Positions 32,094 through 40,287 of a stretch of 44,453 nucleotides of DNA are shown in pieces. The stretch's first letter is position 1. Every line of letters starts with the position of its first letter. This DNA is from a virus. The stretch covers positions 1 through 44,453 of IMG/VR virus record IMGVR_UViG_3300035698_002642; one strand, 5' to 3'. A model generated the notes under the pieces. It was given only the letters and a program-made list of their open reading frames with translations, made no database searches and was not told where the DNA came from. The position numbers were made by a program, and so were the translations under genes.

Positions 32094-32845
32094 CCCTGAT
32101 TTGCTAATTTCTTCAAAAGGGACACATCGTCAATGCCCGTTAAGAAGACAGCAGCCGTGTCCTGCTCCACGTGGATCTTACCGGATGCTTGTCTTACTAG
32201 GCCCAAACTAGTCATGCGTTCCAGTGCCTGCGCAAATCCATCGTCAGTGCCAAAGTGGTCCATTAGCGCACGGTCGCCAGAGGCCGTGAGAAGCTCTGCA
32301 AAACGCATCAGCACAGATTCATGGGAAAGGGGGACTTCTGTGTCTGGAATGGCCGCAGCGAGCATTAGACGGGCCACTGTGCTCCAGTTGCCAAACAAGC
32401 CGTAGCTAGATGATCCCAATTCGGTCGGACGGTTGCTCAAAGTCATAGCGACCTTCATGCCAAGTTCGTAATCGCCCCACACTGACATCAAGAACGGAAT
32501 AGCGTGCGGGCTGATCTCTGCCAAATGAATCTCGCCAGTATTCTCATGGCGCTTCATGTCAAAGATGTTGAACTCTGAACCGTACGCAATGCAGCCCATC
32601 GCCCCATTCATGGAGTACTGATCAGCATCGGGGTAGTTAACGATTTCGTGGAAGACGTGAGTAAGATCACGTGAGTCGTCGTACACAATACCGGAGTCAT
32701 ACTCGGCTAAGAACATCACAATGCGGTAGATCCCGTAGTGGAACCCTTCCGGTATGAGACGGACCATCAACGCATTATCAAGCTCGCGCTTTGCCTTCTT
32801 TGCGTCCCAGTTTAGTTCATGCACCTGTTCATCATCCACATCCAT
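32090..32845 (-). CDS. Hypothetical protein, 251 aa
   Basis: Not recognised. Acidic N-terminus (MDVDDEQVHELNWDAKKAKRE), a mixed alpha/beta middle rich in Tyr/His/Met, and a C-terminal part with winged-helix character (RMTSLGLVRQASGKIHVEQD) ending SLLKKLANQG. Soluble, no signal peptide. It has its own promoter after the capsid terminator and precedes the tRNA block, so it may be expressed independently of the late genes. Confidence 0.75.
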   Translation of the reverse strand: MDVDDEQVHELNWDAKKAKRELDNALMVRLIPEGFHYGIYRIVMFLAEYDSGIVYDDSRDLTHVFHEIVNYPDADQYSMNGAMGCIAYGSEFNIFDMKRHENTGEIHLAEISPHAIPFLMSVWGDYELGMKVAMTLSNRPTELGSSSYGLFGNWSTVARLMLAAAIPDTEVPLSHESVLMRFAELLTASGDRALMDHFGTDDGFAQALERMTSLGLVRQASGKIHVEQDTAAVFLTGIDDVSLLKKLANQG

Positions 32846-32883
32846 AGTCTATCCCATCAAAATACATTAAGCGGTTAGCCTCT

Positions 32884-32913
32884 AGTCTAGAACGCCCTTA
32901 TCACCAATGTCAA
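32884..32913 (-). promoter_or_regulatory. Promoter for the 251-aa gene, with doubled TTGACA
   Basis: TTGACA at 32913-32908 and TAGACT at 32889-32884, spacer 18. A second TTGACA lies at 32922-32917, nine bases further upstream. Located just after the capsid terminator. Confidence 0.6.
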
Positions 32914-32930
32914 CCTTGTCAAACAACTAG

Positions 32931-32957
32931 AAAGGCTCCCCGCCGAAGCGAGGAGCC
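32931..32957 (-). terminator. Rho-independent terminator after the major capsid gene
   Basis: GGCTCC.TCGCTTCGGCG.GGGAGCC stem-loop on the minus strand followed by TTTCT. A second perfect hairpin (GTAACAGGGC type, 32972-32997) lies between it and the capsid stop codon. Confidence 0.82.
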
Positions 32958-33000
32958 GATCATTTGTTCTTTGTAACAGGGCTAATGCCCTGTGTTACGC

Positions 33001-34311
33001 TCAGCTAGGCTCAGCGTCGAAGGTGACATCAACGAATGCCTCTGGGCGCTTGACGGCTAGCGCTAGGCGCTGCTCAGCCAAGACCACAACGGCGTTTCGG
33101 ACGAAGAAGTCAGAGTGCTGCTCAGCAACACGGATCGTAGGAGCTTCACGGTCGTAAAGCTGTGCGCCGGTACCAAAGGCACCAACCAGAGCGGTACCCT
33201 CAGGCATTGCTGGAGTATCGATGACAGGTAGTCGCCATACGCGAGCCTGTGCACCCTGCTGAATGTTGACAGCCATCAAGTACTGACCGTTAGAATCCTT
33301 GGTCAATTCAATGTCTTCCCAGTCGTTCGGGTGAACGACGACGCCCGTTGGCTCGTAGAAAGCCAAGAAGGAGAGGGTAAGGGCACGACGGATTGCGTCT
33401 GCCTTATTGTCAGCAACCGGAGTGGTTGCACCAGCGGACCAGGAGTAGGTCTGACGATCAGAGTTAGTCAGGATTCCTGCGAGGTCTTCGCCGGTACCTG
33501 TACCCTGTAGGATCTGGTAATCTTCGTGGAGACGAAGGCCGTACAGAAGCTCGTTGTCAATGATAGACGAAAGCTGTGGCTCGTCGGCTAGCACGTTACG
33601 GTGAGCTGCTTCCCAGTGAGCGATGGTGCGGACCGGAGCCTGCTCGCCAACGAAGGTCATCGTGCTCTGTGGCTTGAGACCGAAGTTTCCGCCCTCACGC
33701 TCAGGAACAACAGAAGCGTTGTTCGTGAAACCAGTCTGCTTGAAGTACTCAATCACAGCAGCGTTAGTCTGGCGTGCTGGGAATAGATCGCGGACGCGCT
33801 GCGTACGCTTTGGAGGCTGAACGAGAGGCTCGCGCTGTACGCCACCAAACTCGCCAGGATCACCAGTCGGCATATCGGAATATACGTCCTTCACGGACAT
33901 ACCAGCAGAAGCAAGATCGAAGGACTTCGTCATCGTGAGGCCATTGGCTCCACCGGCTAGGGACTTGAACTCCTCAGACTTAACGAAAGCCTCACCAATG
34001 GAACCGTAGCGACGCTCAGAAGCGGTGCTAAAGTCGGCGGACTTTGCGGCTAGCTGTGCAGCGACGGACTCGCGTGCGGCCTCTGCTGCTTCAGGATCAA
34101 AGTTAGCAACTTCGTCCATAACGATAAGATCGTCACGAAGGCTCTTGATCTCGCGGATTTCAGCCATGTTCTTCTGGAACTCAGCCATGTGGTCATCGCC
34201 TACAATGAGAGTGTTGTCTTCGAACGGAATAGCGTTAGCAATTTCCTTGTTCTCGTCAACCTTCACCTTGAGTGCGGTATCTAGCTCTACGAGCCGACTC
34301 GTATCAGTCAT
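33001..34311 (-). CDS. Major capsid protein (HK97 fold)
   Basis: 436 aa, ATG behind AAAGGGG. Residues 1-110 are helical and charged (delta-domain/scaffold-like, LVELDTALKVKVDENKEI...). Then follow typical HK97 segments: VQPPKRTQRVRDLFPARQTN, IEYFKQTGFTNNA, LSSIIDNELLYGLRLHEDYQILQGTGTG (quoted in parts), PTGVVVHPNDWEDIEL, LVGAFGTGAQLYDRE and FFVRNAVVVLAEQRLALAVKRPEAFVDV at the end. It is followed by a strong terminator, as expected of a highly expressed gene, and a TATAAA box lies in the 129-base gap upstream. Confidence 0.93.
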   Translation of the reverse strand: MTDTSRLVELDTALKVKVDENKEIANAIPFEDNTLIVGDDHMAEFQKNMAEIREIKSLRDDLIVMDEVANFDPEAAEAARESVAAQLAAKSADFSTASERRYGSIGEAFVKSEEFKSLAGGANGLTMTKSFDLASAGMSVKDVYSDMPTGDPGEFGGVQREPLVQPPKRTQRVRDLFPARQTNAAVIEYFKQTGFTNNASVVPEREGGNFGLKPQSTMTFVGEQAPVRTIAHWEAAHRNVLADEPQLSSIIDNELLYGLRLHEDYQILQGTGTGEDLAGILTNSDRQTYSWSAGATTPVADNKADAIRRALTLSFLAFYEPTGVVVHPNDWEDIELTKDSNGQYLMAVNIQQGAQARVWRLPVIDTPAMPEGTALVGAFGTGAQLYDREAPTIRVAEQHSDFFVRNAVVVLAEQRLALAVKRPEAFVDVTFDAEPS

Positions 34312-34440
34312 TACGTTTACCCCTTTGAGTAATAGTCGTCGGCCCTTACGGTCCGAGCACTGTCACTTTATAGAGTAAGTGAGCGCCTACTGATTGAAAG
34401 GAACAAACGGGTAATTTGTCCTCATATGTATATCACGCGT

Positions 34441-34977
34441 TTAGGCTTTGTCCTTGGCAGATACAAGTCCGCCGCCCGAAATATTCTCCACGCCACGGTT
34501 CATTGGGCGCAAGCGAGAAAGCTTCTTGGGGCGACGCTTAGCCGCTCTAAGCGCTCTAGTTACGCGGTTCTTGGTGCCACGATGAGCATTCAAATCCTCA
34601 TCAGTTATACATGGCGACCAGAATCCCAAACCTACCTGATGCGCTCCAGAACACCCAACTTCTTCAGCACGCTTCTCGGCGCGGTCACGAGAAGAAAATC
34701 TCTCCTTCGCCCGCACAGACTTAGCATTAGCGTCCAAACTTGGACGTGGGCCAGTCTGAGAACTAAACTCCATGGACGACTTCTTACCGCGTCGGCTCTT
34801 CAGCCACTCACGATACGACGGTGATCCATTCTCAATCAGATAGTTGAGATGCTCTTGAGAGGGACAAGGCCCCCATGCGTCACCTTCACGGTGCGCTCCT
34901 TGGCAGCCTAGGCTCCTCGATAGGCGCTCCGCCAGTTCCCTCGTCGGAACTGTCTGGCCCTGGATCGGATCCTTCAT
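34441..34977 (-). CDS. Basic protein with duplicated GCxGAH...PC motif, 178 aa
   Basis: ATG eight bases after GGAGGTG, starting inside the preceding gene. Two copies of A..LGC(Q/S)GAH..G..(A/F)W(G/S)PC...E(H/D)LN are present, at residues ~16-45 and ~100-135. The Cys pairs suggest small redox or metal knots. The C-terminus is very basic (RALRAAKRRPKKLSRLRP). Such Cys motifs recur in actinophage head-region proteins. It lies just before the capsid gene; a capsid-interior, DNA-binding role is a guess. Confidence 0.75.
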   Translation of the reverse strand: MKDPIQGQTVPTRELAERLSRSLGCQGAHREGDAWGPCPSQEHLNYLIENGSPSYREWLKSRRGKKSSMEFSSQTGPRPSLDANAKSVRAKERFSSRDRAEKRAEEVGCSGAHQVGLGFWSPCITDEDLNAHRGTKNRVTRALRAAKRRPKKLSRLRPMNRGVENISGGGLVSAKDKA

Positions 34978-35269
34978 CGTCTAGCACCTCCTGCGTAACA
35001 TCTACTTCGGTTTCTACTTCTTCCTCTACTTCAGCTACCAACGCAGCTTCGGCCTCTTCTTTGGTCACCACGTCGATGTCCCAGTACGAAAATCCGCTCT
35101 TCACTAACTCGTCGATCGTCTTGATATCGTCCCTGTCAACCGTGGACTGCATAGCTTTCTTGACTTGAGGCTCCGATTCGCGGGAACGGACAACCAGCTT
35201 CTCACCGGACGTTTGATCAATCACAAACACCGTAGCTCCCATTTCGAATTTGAAATACTCAGTAGCCAT
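34886..35269 (-). CDS. Acidic capsid-region protein, 127 aa
   Basis: ATG with AAGGAG upstream. The N-terminal half is a small domain (YFKFEMGATVFVIDQTSGEK). The C-terminal half is very acidic (EEAEAALVAEVEEEVETEVD), then Pro/Gly-rich. It overlaps the next gene by 92 bases in another frame. Composition and position suggest a scaffolding or head-decoration partner for the basic neighbour; not shown. Confidence 0.72.
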   Translation of the reverse strand: MATEYFKFEMGATVFVIDQTSGEKLVVRSRESEPQVKKAMQSTVDRDDIKTIDELVKSGFSYWDIDVVTKEEAEAALVAEVEEEVETEVDVTQEVLDDEGSDPGPDSSDEGTGGAPIEEPRLPRSAP

Positions 35270-35280
35270 CAGAAATCTCC

Positions 35281-38200
35281 TTAGCGTGACGATACCATAG
35301 CATCGTACACCTCATCTGGGGTGGCGTCAAGTAGCCAATCGTATCTGTCCTGCGCTGCGCGCGTAGCGTTGTTCCATCCGTCAGAGAATAGAGGCTGTGA
35401 TTCTGCCAGTTCTTCAATTTCAGAAATAGCGGAACCGAACGACAGCTTTTTGTCAGAAGCTCGCATAGCTTCCTGAACCAGCTCAATCTGCTCGACCATC
35501 TTATCCTTACCGCCAAGCTTACCCTTCTGGATAGTGTATAGAATATCATTCTGGATGCCGCCCAAGCCGCCCCACCTCTTAAACTGCTCAGGAATTTCCA
35601 AGCCATCGAGACCATGGTAGTTTCCATCTTCTCTGCGGCCTTGTAGTCCCAAACCATTATCAATGGAATAGAAACGCTTAACACCGGGGTTTGCGGGATC
35701 TTCATAGAAGAAGTAGTTACCTGAATGGCGATCAGACTGAGCTTGAACAAAGTCAAGCAAAGTAGCTCTGACAGCATCCCCAGGGTCCATCTCATTAGCA
35801 TCAAATGGAGACTTAAGTATATCCCTCTGATCCTTGTCCACTCCCTCAGCACGCGGAATAACATTCTGCCCTAAGTCTACCACGATCAACGGAGTAGCAT
35901 TGAATTGATGGCCACTATCGACACGCTTAGTGTCCCTCTTGTTCTTAGGACCATCGAAACGAATCTGACCCTGAAGAAGGCCCATACGCTCACCCAAGTG
36001 AGCACCAATGACCTCCGCAAACGCCTCGTTGTATCCGTAAGCGGCACCGTCCTTACCAGTGCTACTGAACTTGACACCAACCATGTTCTTCTCATCGCCA
36101 TTAGTATCAACAAAGCGAGCCATGCCGTTGATGCCGCCCTCGGAACCCATAAGCTTAAATCGTGGAGTGTCGCCACGTGAATTACCGATAATGGCGCGCC
36201 CAAGGAATGTATCCGGAACGCTAGCTAGATCTCCGCCGTCCTTCAAGTAAGTGATAGCATCATCAACCTTTTCTATGCCCGCATTTCCTACTTCAACTCG
36301 TGGGGCGTAGATGAACCCATGCTCGTTACGCTTGCCAAGAAGATCGCCCTTGTAACGACTATCTGGACTCACAGCAACTGGGTGGATAGCGTCGCTATCA
36401 GGCTTAGCCTTCGGCTTCTTGTTGCCACCAAGCGCTCGCCTCACAGCCTCACGGCGACGATTCTTACGATCGTCCTTATCAACAGCAAGCTTCTCAATTT
36501 CTGCTTCCGCCTGGATCTCGCGAGCCAAACGTGCCTGACGCTCACGCTCACGCGTGCCAGACAAGTTCAGATCGGCTGTACGCATAATGCCTTCACGGCG
36601 CGACGGAGCAAGACGCCCAAGAATGTCTTCAAAGTCCGTATCCTCTTCAGGATCCGATCCTGCATGCAACTCAGCCCAGTCGTCACGCTGACGCTCAAAC
36701 TTGCGAAGCTCACGCTTCTTCTTCGGGTTACCCTTCAACTTGCTAATGTAATCGTTGATCTCAGCAAACGTGAAATCCTCGCCAGCTACAGCACCAAGTC
36801 GGTTTGCCCACAACTCATCAAGCTCTTCGAACTCTTCCAACATGGCACGGCGCACACGTTCCTGCTTACCGGCATCCAAATTGGCAGCCTCAGGAACAGG
36901 CACAAGATCTCGTCGGCCATCATCCGCACGAACGTTAGCGGTACGGTCACGGAGACGTGGCTTGTCTCGCGTGTCAGGATCAACAGGGTTGCCGTCACCC
37001 TGCTGGAACGCATCAGCAGCACGGTTGAATACTCGCTGACGACGATTAGGACCTTCAGGCGTTTCGTTTCCGTTCTTCTTCTTGCTAGGAGCAGCAACGC
37101 GGTCGATCAAACGACCCAAAGCATTGTCGATCTGCCCACGTACACGGAGACCTTCACGGTTTCGCGCTGGTACAGCTTCCTGTCGCCCAGCCTCAAGAGT
37201 AGCAGCCTTCTCAATATCGTGGTATAGCTCGCGCGCAAGTTCAATTGGAGCCTCATCGTACAACGGCTCATCAAGCAAATCCGCAAATCCGTTAAGAGAC
37301 TCGGCAAACTCGCGACCATTCAACGCACTCGTCTGTTCCGGAGAAAGACTCACACGCTCCTGACGATCACCTAAGGTAGCGCCAATACGCCCACGCTTGC
37401 CCTTGCCCTTCTTAGCAGCATCGACAGCACCGCCCAACTTACCCATGACCTGCTTCAGATTCTCACGAATCTGACCGACATCGTGACCAGCCTGAGTCAT
37501 CGACTCAACGAACTGTCGAGAATCTCCACCGCCCGTGGATGGCTTGTCACCGGGAACGTTAGGCTTCCCATCAGGGGCAGATGCCGGATCAAGACGAGCC
37601 GCAGGACGGTCAACGCCAGCATCACGGCCAGCCTTGAACAGTCGTTCAATTAGCTTGCCACTGATAGACGCACCACAATTACGTGCGAAACGATCTGTGA
37701 TCTGTCCACCACCGGAAGTACCGGCAGGGCAACGGAATCGCTCAATGTTAGGATCCCACCAGCCTCGCGCACGGCCGATCTTCTCTTCCGTGGAAAGACG
37801 AACTAGATCACTTGTACGCATCTTGACTGCACCAAAGTACGGTGCGTAGAATTCCATAGGATCACTAACAACAGTGACCTGTGACTTGATAGCGAACATG
37901 GACATGGCCTTCTCTTCAGCCGTATCCTCACCCACCGTTGTGTATGGAGTCTGCCCCTCGGGACGACGTGGAGCCTCAGCGGACAAGTAAGTGTTGAACA
38001 CCCAGCGAGGGACGCTGATCTTGCGCTTACCGCGCTGAACAGTGATAAGCTCCCTATCCACAGCCTCTTCGCCTAGATTCTGATCAAGCTTGTAACGATC
38101 ATCGGAGTCCGCAATAAACTTACGAATAGCGGCAGTTGGGTCGTCGTTCTTGCCGATCGAACTTAGAGCCGCTGCCCAAGACCTGCCGATGGAAGAGCGA

Positions 38201-39930
38201 TCTACTGGCTTCAGATCTCCGCCCTCTCGACGGATAGACAACGAGCCAGCCTTAGGGACGTGGAACACGGTGGCCCTGAGACCAGTAACCATAGCCGGAA
38301 CTTCGTCGCGACCGATCTGTGCTCCAGTCTCACGAAGATCATCGCTCACTACAAGAACACCATCGTTCATGTCGTCAAATTCACCAAGCTCGTTCAATAC
38401 TGACAAGCTCACAGCGGGCCTAAGAATGATACCGTCACGTCGCACGAAGCGAGACTCAGTAACGTCCTTGCCGCCGTCGAAAGCATCCACGATGAGGTCA
38501 ACAGAAGACTGACGAGCCTTCGTGTTCACTGCCTTAGGAGCAGCCGGAATCTGTGCTGCACGAACAATGTCGAAAGCACTTCGGTTCTGACGAAGATCAC
38601 CAATAGACCTAACAAGGCTAGCGTCTTCGGCCAGTCGCTTAATTCGCTTCAAAGCAACCTCGGATAAAGAGCCTGGGCCTTCCAATGGGATGTCCAGAAT
38701 CTGGCGACCACAAGTAGAGAAGCTAGAATTAGTGAACGTTCCGCCCTCTTCAAAGCCGGGAGGGCAACGGAACTTGTTCTTAACGGCATCATCGCCGCCG
38801 ATCTTAGGCAAACCAGCACGACGCCCGCGCTTGCCGCCGCCTCCACCGGGAGTCAATGTTTCGAAGATTGTAGAACGAACAGGGTGCCTAATATCGCCCA
38901 AATCACCAGGAGTGACCAAAGAGCCAGCGCTCTGAAGACCGCGACCCACGCGAGTGCGGCTAGTAACAAATCCAACCTTGACAGATTCCTGCTCCGCCAG
39001 CATGGCGCGGTACAGAGAAGCCTTGAAGTCCACCACGTTATTCCTACCACCGATAGGCTGCGTAAGGATACCCCCACGCTCTCGTGAATCTCGCTTAACG
39101 TTTGTCACGTCCATCATCTCCGTCTTCTTGCCTCTGCGTCGGCGCACTCTTCGCTTACCGGCACTAGGCTTCTTGCTTCTACGGTTGCCTTCGTTGGGCC
39201 ACTTGCCAGTCGTTTCGTGGTGGAGCCAAGCACACATGGGTTCCAGGGGGTATAGCTCGGGGTGGTCAGCCAAGATGACCAAGCATCGTCTGAACCCACC
39301 CGGCTTCTTCATAATTGGTCGCCAGTAATCAAGCAGGGCTTCCAGGTTGCCACGACGCGGACCACGGCCTCTAGTGATAGAGGTCAAACGTTCCTGAGGA
39401 ACGGCGTCAATAGGATCCACCTTAGCGGATACTGTGGCTAAACTCACTTCAGTCCAATCTGGTCCTGCGACAACCCAAACGCTGCCAACGTCGAATTCTT
39501 CCATAGCGGCTTCCGGCAACGGAGGCAACTTTGTGAAAGGCTTCTCACTATAGGATAGCGTAGCGTGAGGCGTGAACCCGTTGACATGGTTGATCTTTAC
39601 GCCTGAGAACTCCAAAGCTGCCCTCAGAGACACGTGGGCGTCTTCTAGGCCGGGAATGTTGACCGATGCCCAGAGCACTTTGCTGTTGGGATTATCGAAC
39701 GTTCCGATGCCAGCGAGGCGTCCAGCCATCGTCGGATTGGAGCTTGCCCACCCGCGCACCACAGCCATGACGTGAGGAACATCGTAATCTACGGCGTTGC
39801 CAAGGTAAATAAGCGTGACATGAAGCTCTTCTTCATCCTCAGTGGTCAATGGGTACTCCATAAGAGCACGCTTCACTCGCTTAGGTAGCTTCAGGGCGAT
39901 CATTAGGCCACTGCGTTGCGTCTCGTTCAC
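35281..39930 (-). CDS. Giant multidomain head protein: 2H phosphoesterase ... kinase-like domain
   Basis: 1549 aa, GTG start overlapping the upstream stop (GTGA); ATG 39903 is an alternative. Residues ~1-165 are a 2H phosphoesterase with both H-x-T motifs (LHVTLIYLG, FTPHATLSY), the fold of RNA 2'-5' ligases and cyclic-phosphate phosphodiesterases. Two RCP.G...GG.(F/I)T.......CG motifs lie near residues 383 and 729. Residues ~740-1220 are highly charged and Arg-rich. Residues ~1230-1530 carry a kinase-like core: GVKFSS, QAQSDRHSGNYFF (~1400) and RFYSIDNGLGL, as in HipA/PI3-4-kinase-like phages' proteins. It lies upstream of the capsid gene, where MuF-type internal proteins are common, so it may be packaged and injected. 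Confidence 0.75.
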   Translation of the reverse strand: MNETQRSGLMIALKLPKRVKRALMEYPLTTEDEEELHVTLIYLGNAVDYDVPHVMAVVRGWASSNPTMAGRLAGIGTFDNPNSKVLWASVNIPGLEDAHVSLRAALEFSGVKINHVNGFTPHATLSYSEKPFTKLPPLPEAAMEEFDVGSVWVVAGPDWTEVSLATVSAKVDPIDAVPQERLTSITRGRGPRRGNLEALLDYWRPIMKKPGGFRRCLVILADHPELYPLEPMCAWLHHETTGKWPNEGNRRSKKPSAGKRRVRRRRGKKTEMMDVTNVKRDSRERGGILTQPIGGRNNVVDFKASLYRAMLAEQESVKVGFVTSRTRVGRGLQSAGSLVTPGDLGDIRHPVRSTIFETLTPGGGGGKRGRRAGLPKIGGDDAVKNKFRCPPGFEEGGTFTNSSFSTCGRQILDIPLEGPGSLSEVALKRIKRLAEDASLVRSIGDLRQNRSAFDIVRAAQIPAAPKAVNTKARQSSVDLIVDAFDGGKDVTESRFVRRDGIILRPAVSLSVLNELGEFDDMNDGVLVVSDDLRETGAQIGRDEVPAMVTGLRATVFHVPKAGSLSIRREGGDLKPVDRSSIGRSWAAALSSIGKNDDPTAAIRKFIADSDDRYKLDQNLGEEAVDRELITVQRGKRKISVPRWVFNTYLSAEAPRRPEGQTPYTTVGEDTAEEKAMSMFAIKSQVTVVSDPMEFYAPYFGAVKMRTSDLVRLSTEEKIGRARGWWDPNIERFRCPAGTSGGGQITDRFARNCGASISGKLIERLFKAGRDAGVDRPAARLDPASAPDGKPNVPGDKPSTGGGDSRQFVESMTQAGHDVGQIRENLKQVMGKLGGAVDAAKKGKGKRGRIGATLGDRQERVSLSPEQTSALNGREFAESLNGFADLLDEPLYDEAPIELARELYHDIEKAATLEAGRQEAVPARNREGLRVRGQIDNALGRLIDRVAAPSKKKNGNETPEGPNRRQRVFNRAADAFQQGDGNPVDPDTRDKPRLRDRTANVRADDGRRDLVPVPEAANLDAGKQERVRRAMLEEFEELDELWANRLGAVAGEDFTFAEINDYISKLKGNPKKKRELRKFERQRDDWAELHAGSDPEEDTDFEDILGRLAPSRREGIMRTADLNLSGTRERERQARLAREIQAEAEIEKLAVDKDDRKNRRREAVRRALGGNKKPKAKPDSDAIHPVAVSPDSRYKGDLLGKRNEHGFIYAPRVEVGNAGIEKVDDAITYLKDGGDLASVPDTFLGRAIIGNSRGDTPRFKLMGSEGGINGMARFVDTNGDEKNMVGVKFSSTGKDGAAYGYNEAFAEVIGAHLGERMGLLQGQIRFDGPKNKRDTKRVDSGHQFNATPLIVVDLGQNVIPRAEGVDKDQRDILKSPFDANEMDPGDAVRATLLDFVQAQSDRHSGNYFFYEDPANPGVKRFYSIDNGLGLQGRREDGNYHGLDGLEIPEQFKRWGGLGGIQNDILYTIQKGKLGGKDKMVEQIELVQEAMRASDKKLSFGSAISEIEELAESQPLFSDGWNNATRAAQDRYDWLLDATPDEVYDAMVSSR

Positions 39931-40283
39931 TTTACGGCCCCAATGGCTCTAGCGCGAATAGCTGCGGCACGGATAAGCACCGCATCCGCTGACTTCTGAT
40001 AGGTACCCTTAGATGAAACTGGGAACCTGCGTCGGTATTCCTTCTCGTTAACAGCAGTAAGTTTGCCGAATTCCTTACGGTAGTATGTGTACCCGCGTAA
40101 TCCCTTACGTAGCGTGAAACCTGATCCAGCAGTGTCTAGCTCGCGTTCCAACTGCTTAGCAGCGTCGATGGCGGTGCTATCGGCACCCAGCACTTCTAAC
40201 TGCTCTCCATCGAACATGGCAACGAAAGTCGTGGGCTTCTTGGTGCCCATCGGCCCTTCAACGAGTACGAATGTCTTTTCCAT
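39927..40283 (-). CDS. Hypothetical basic protein, 118 aa
   Basis: Not recognised. A beta-rich N-terminus (FVLVEGPMGTKKPTTFVAMF) is followed by helical DSTAIDAAKQLERELD, GYTYYRKEFGKL and a basic, Ala/Arg-rich C-terminus (AVLIRAAAIRARAIGAVK). It sits between the two giant genes and is coupled to the downstream one by a GTGA overlap, so it may assist or bind one of them. Confidence 0.7.
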   Translation of the reverse strand: MEKTFVLVEGPMGTKKPTTFVAMFDGEQLEVLGADSTAIDAAKQLERELDTAGSGFTLRKGLRGYTYYRKEFGKLTAVNEKEYRRRFPVSSKGTYQKSADAVLIRAAAIRARAIGAVK

Positions 40284-40287
40284 AGTC

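Noticed and set aside
36319-37227. 302-codon plus-strand open frame and similar ones opposite the giant genes
   Set aside because: Shadow of the reading frame of the charged, Arg-rich segment on the minus strand; no start signal.
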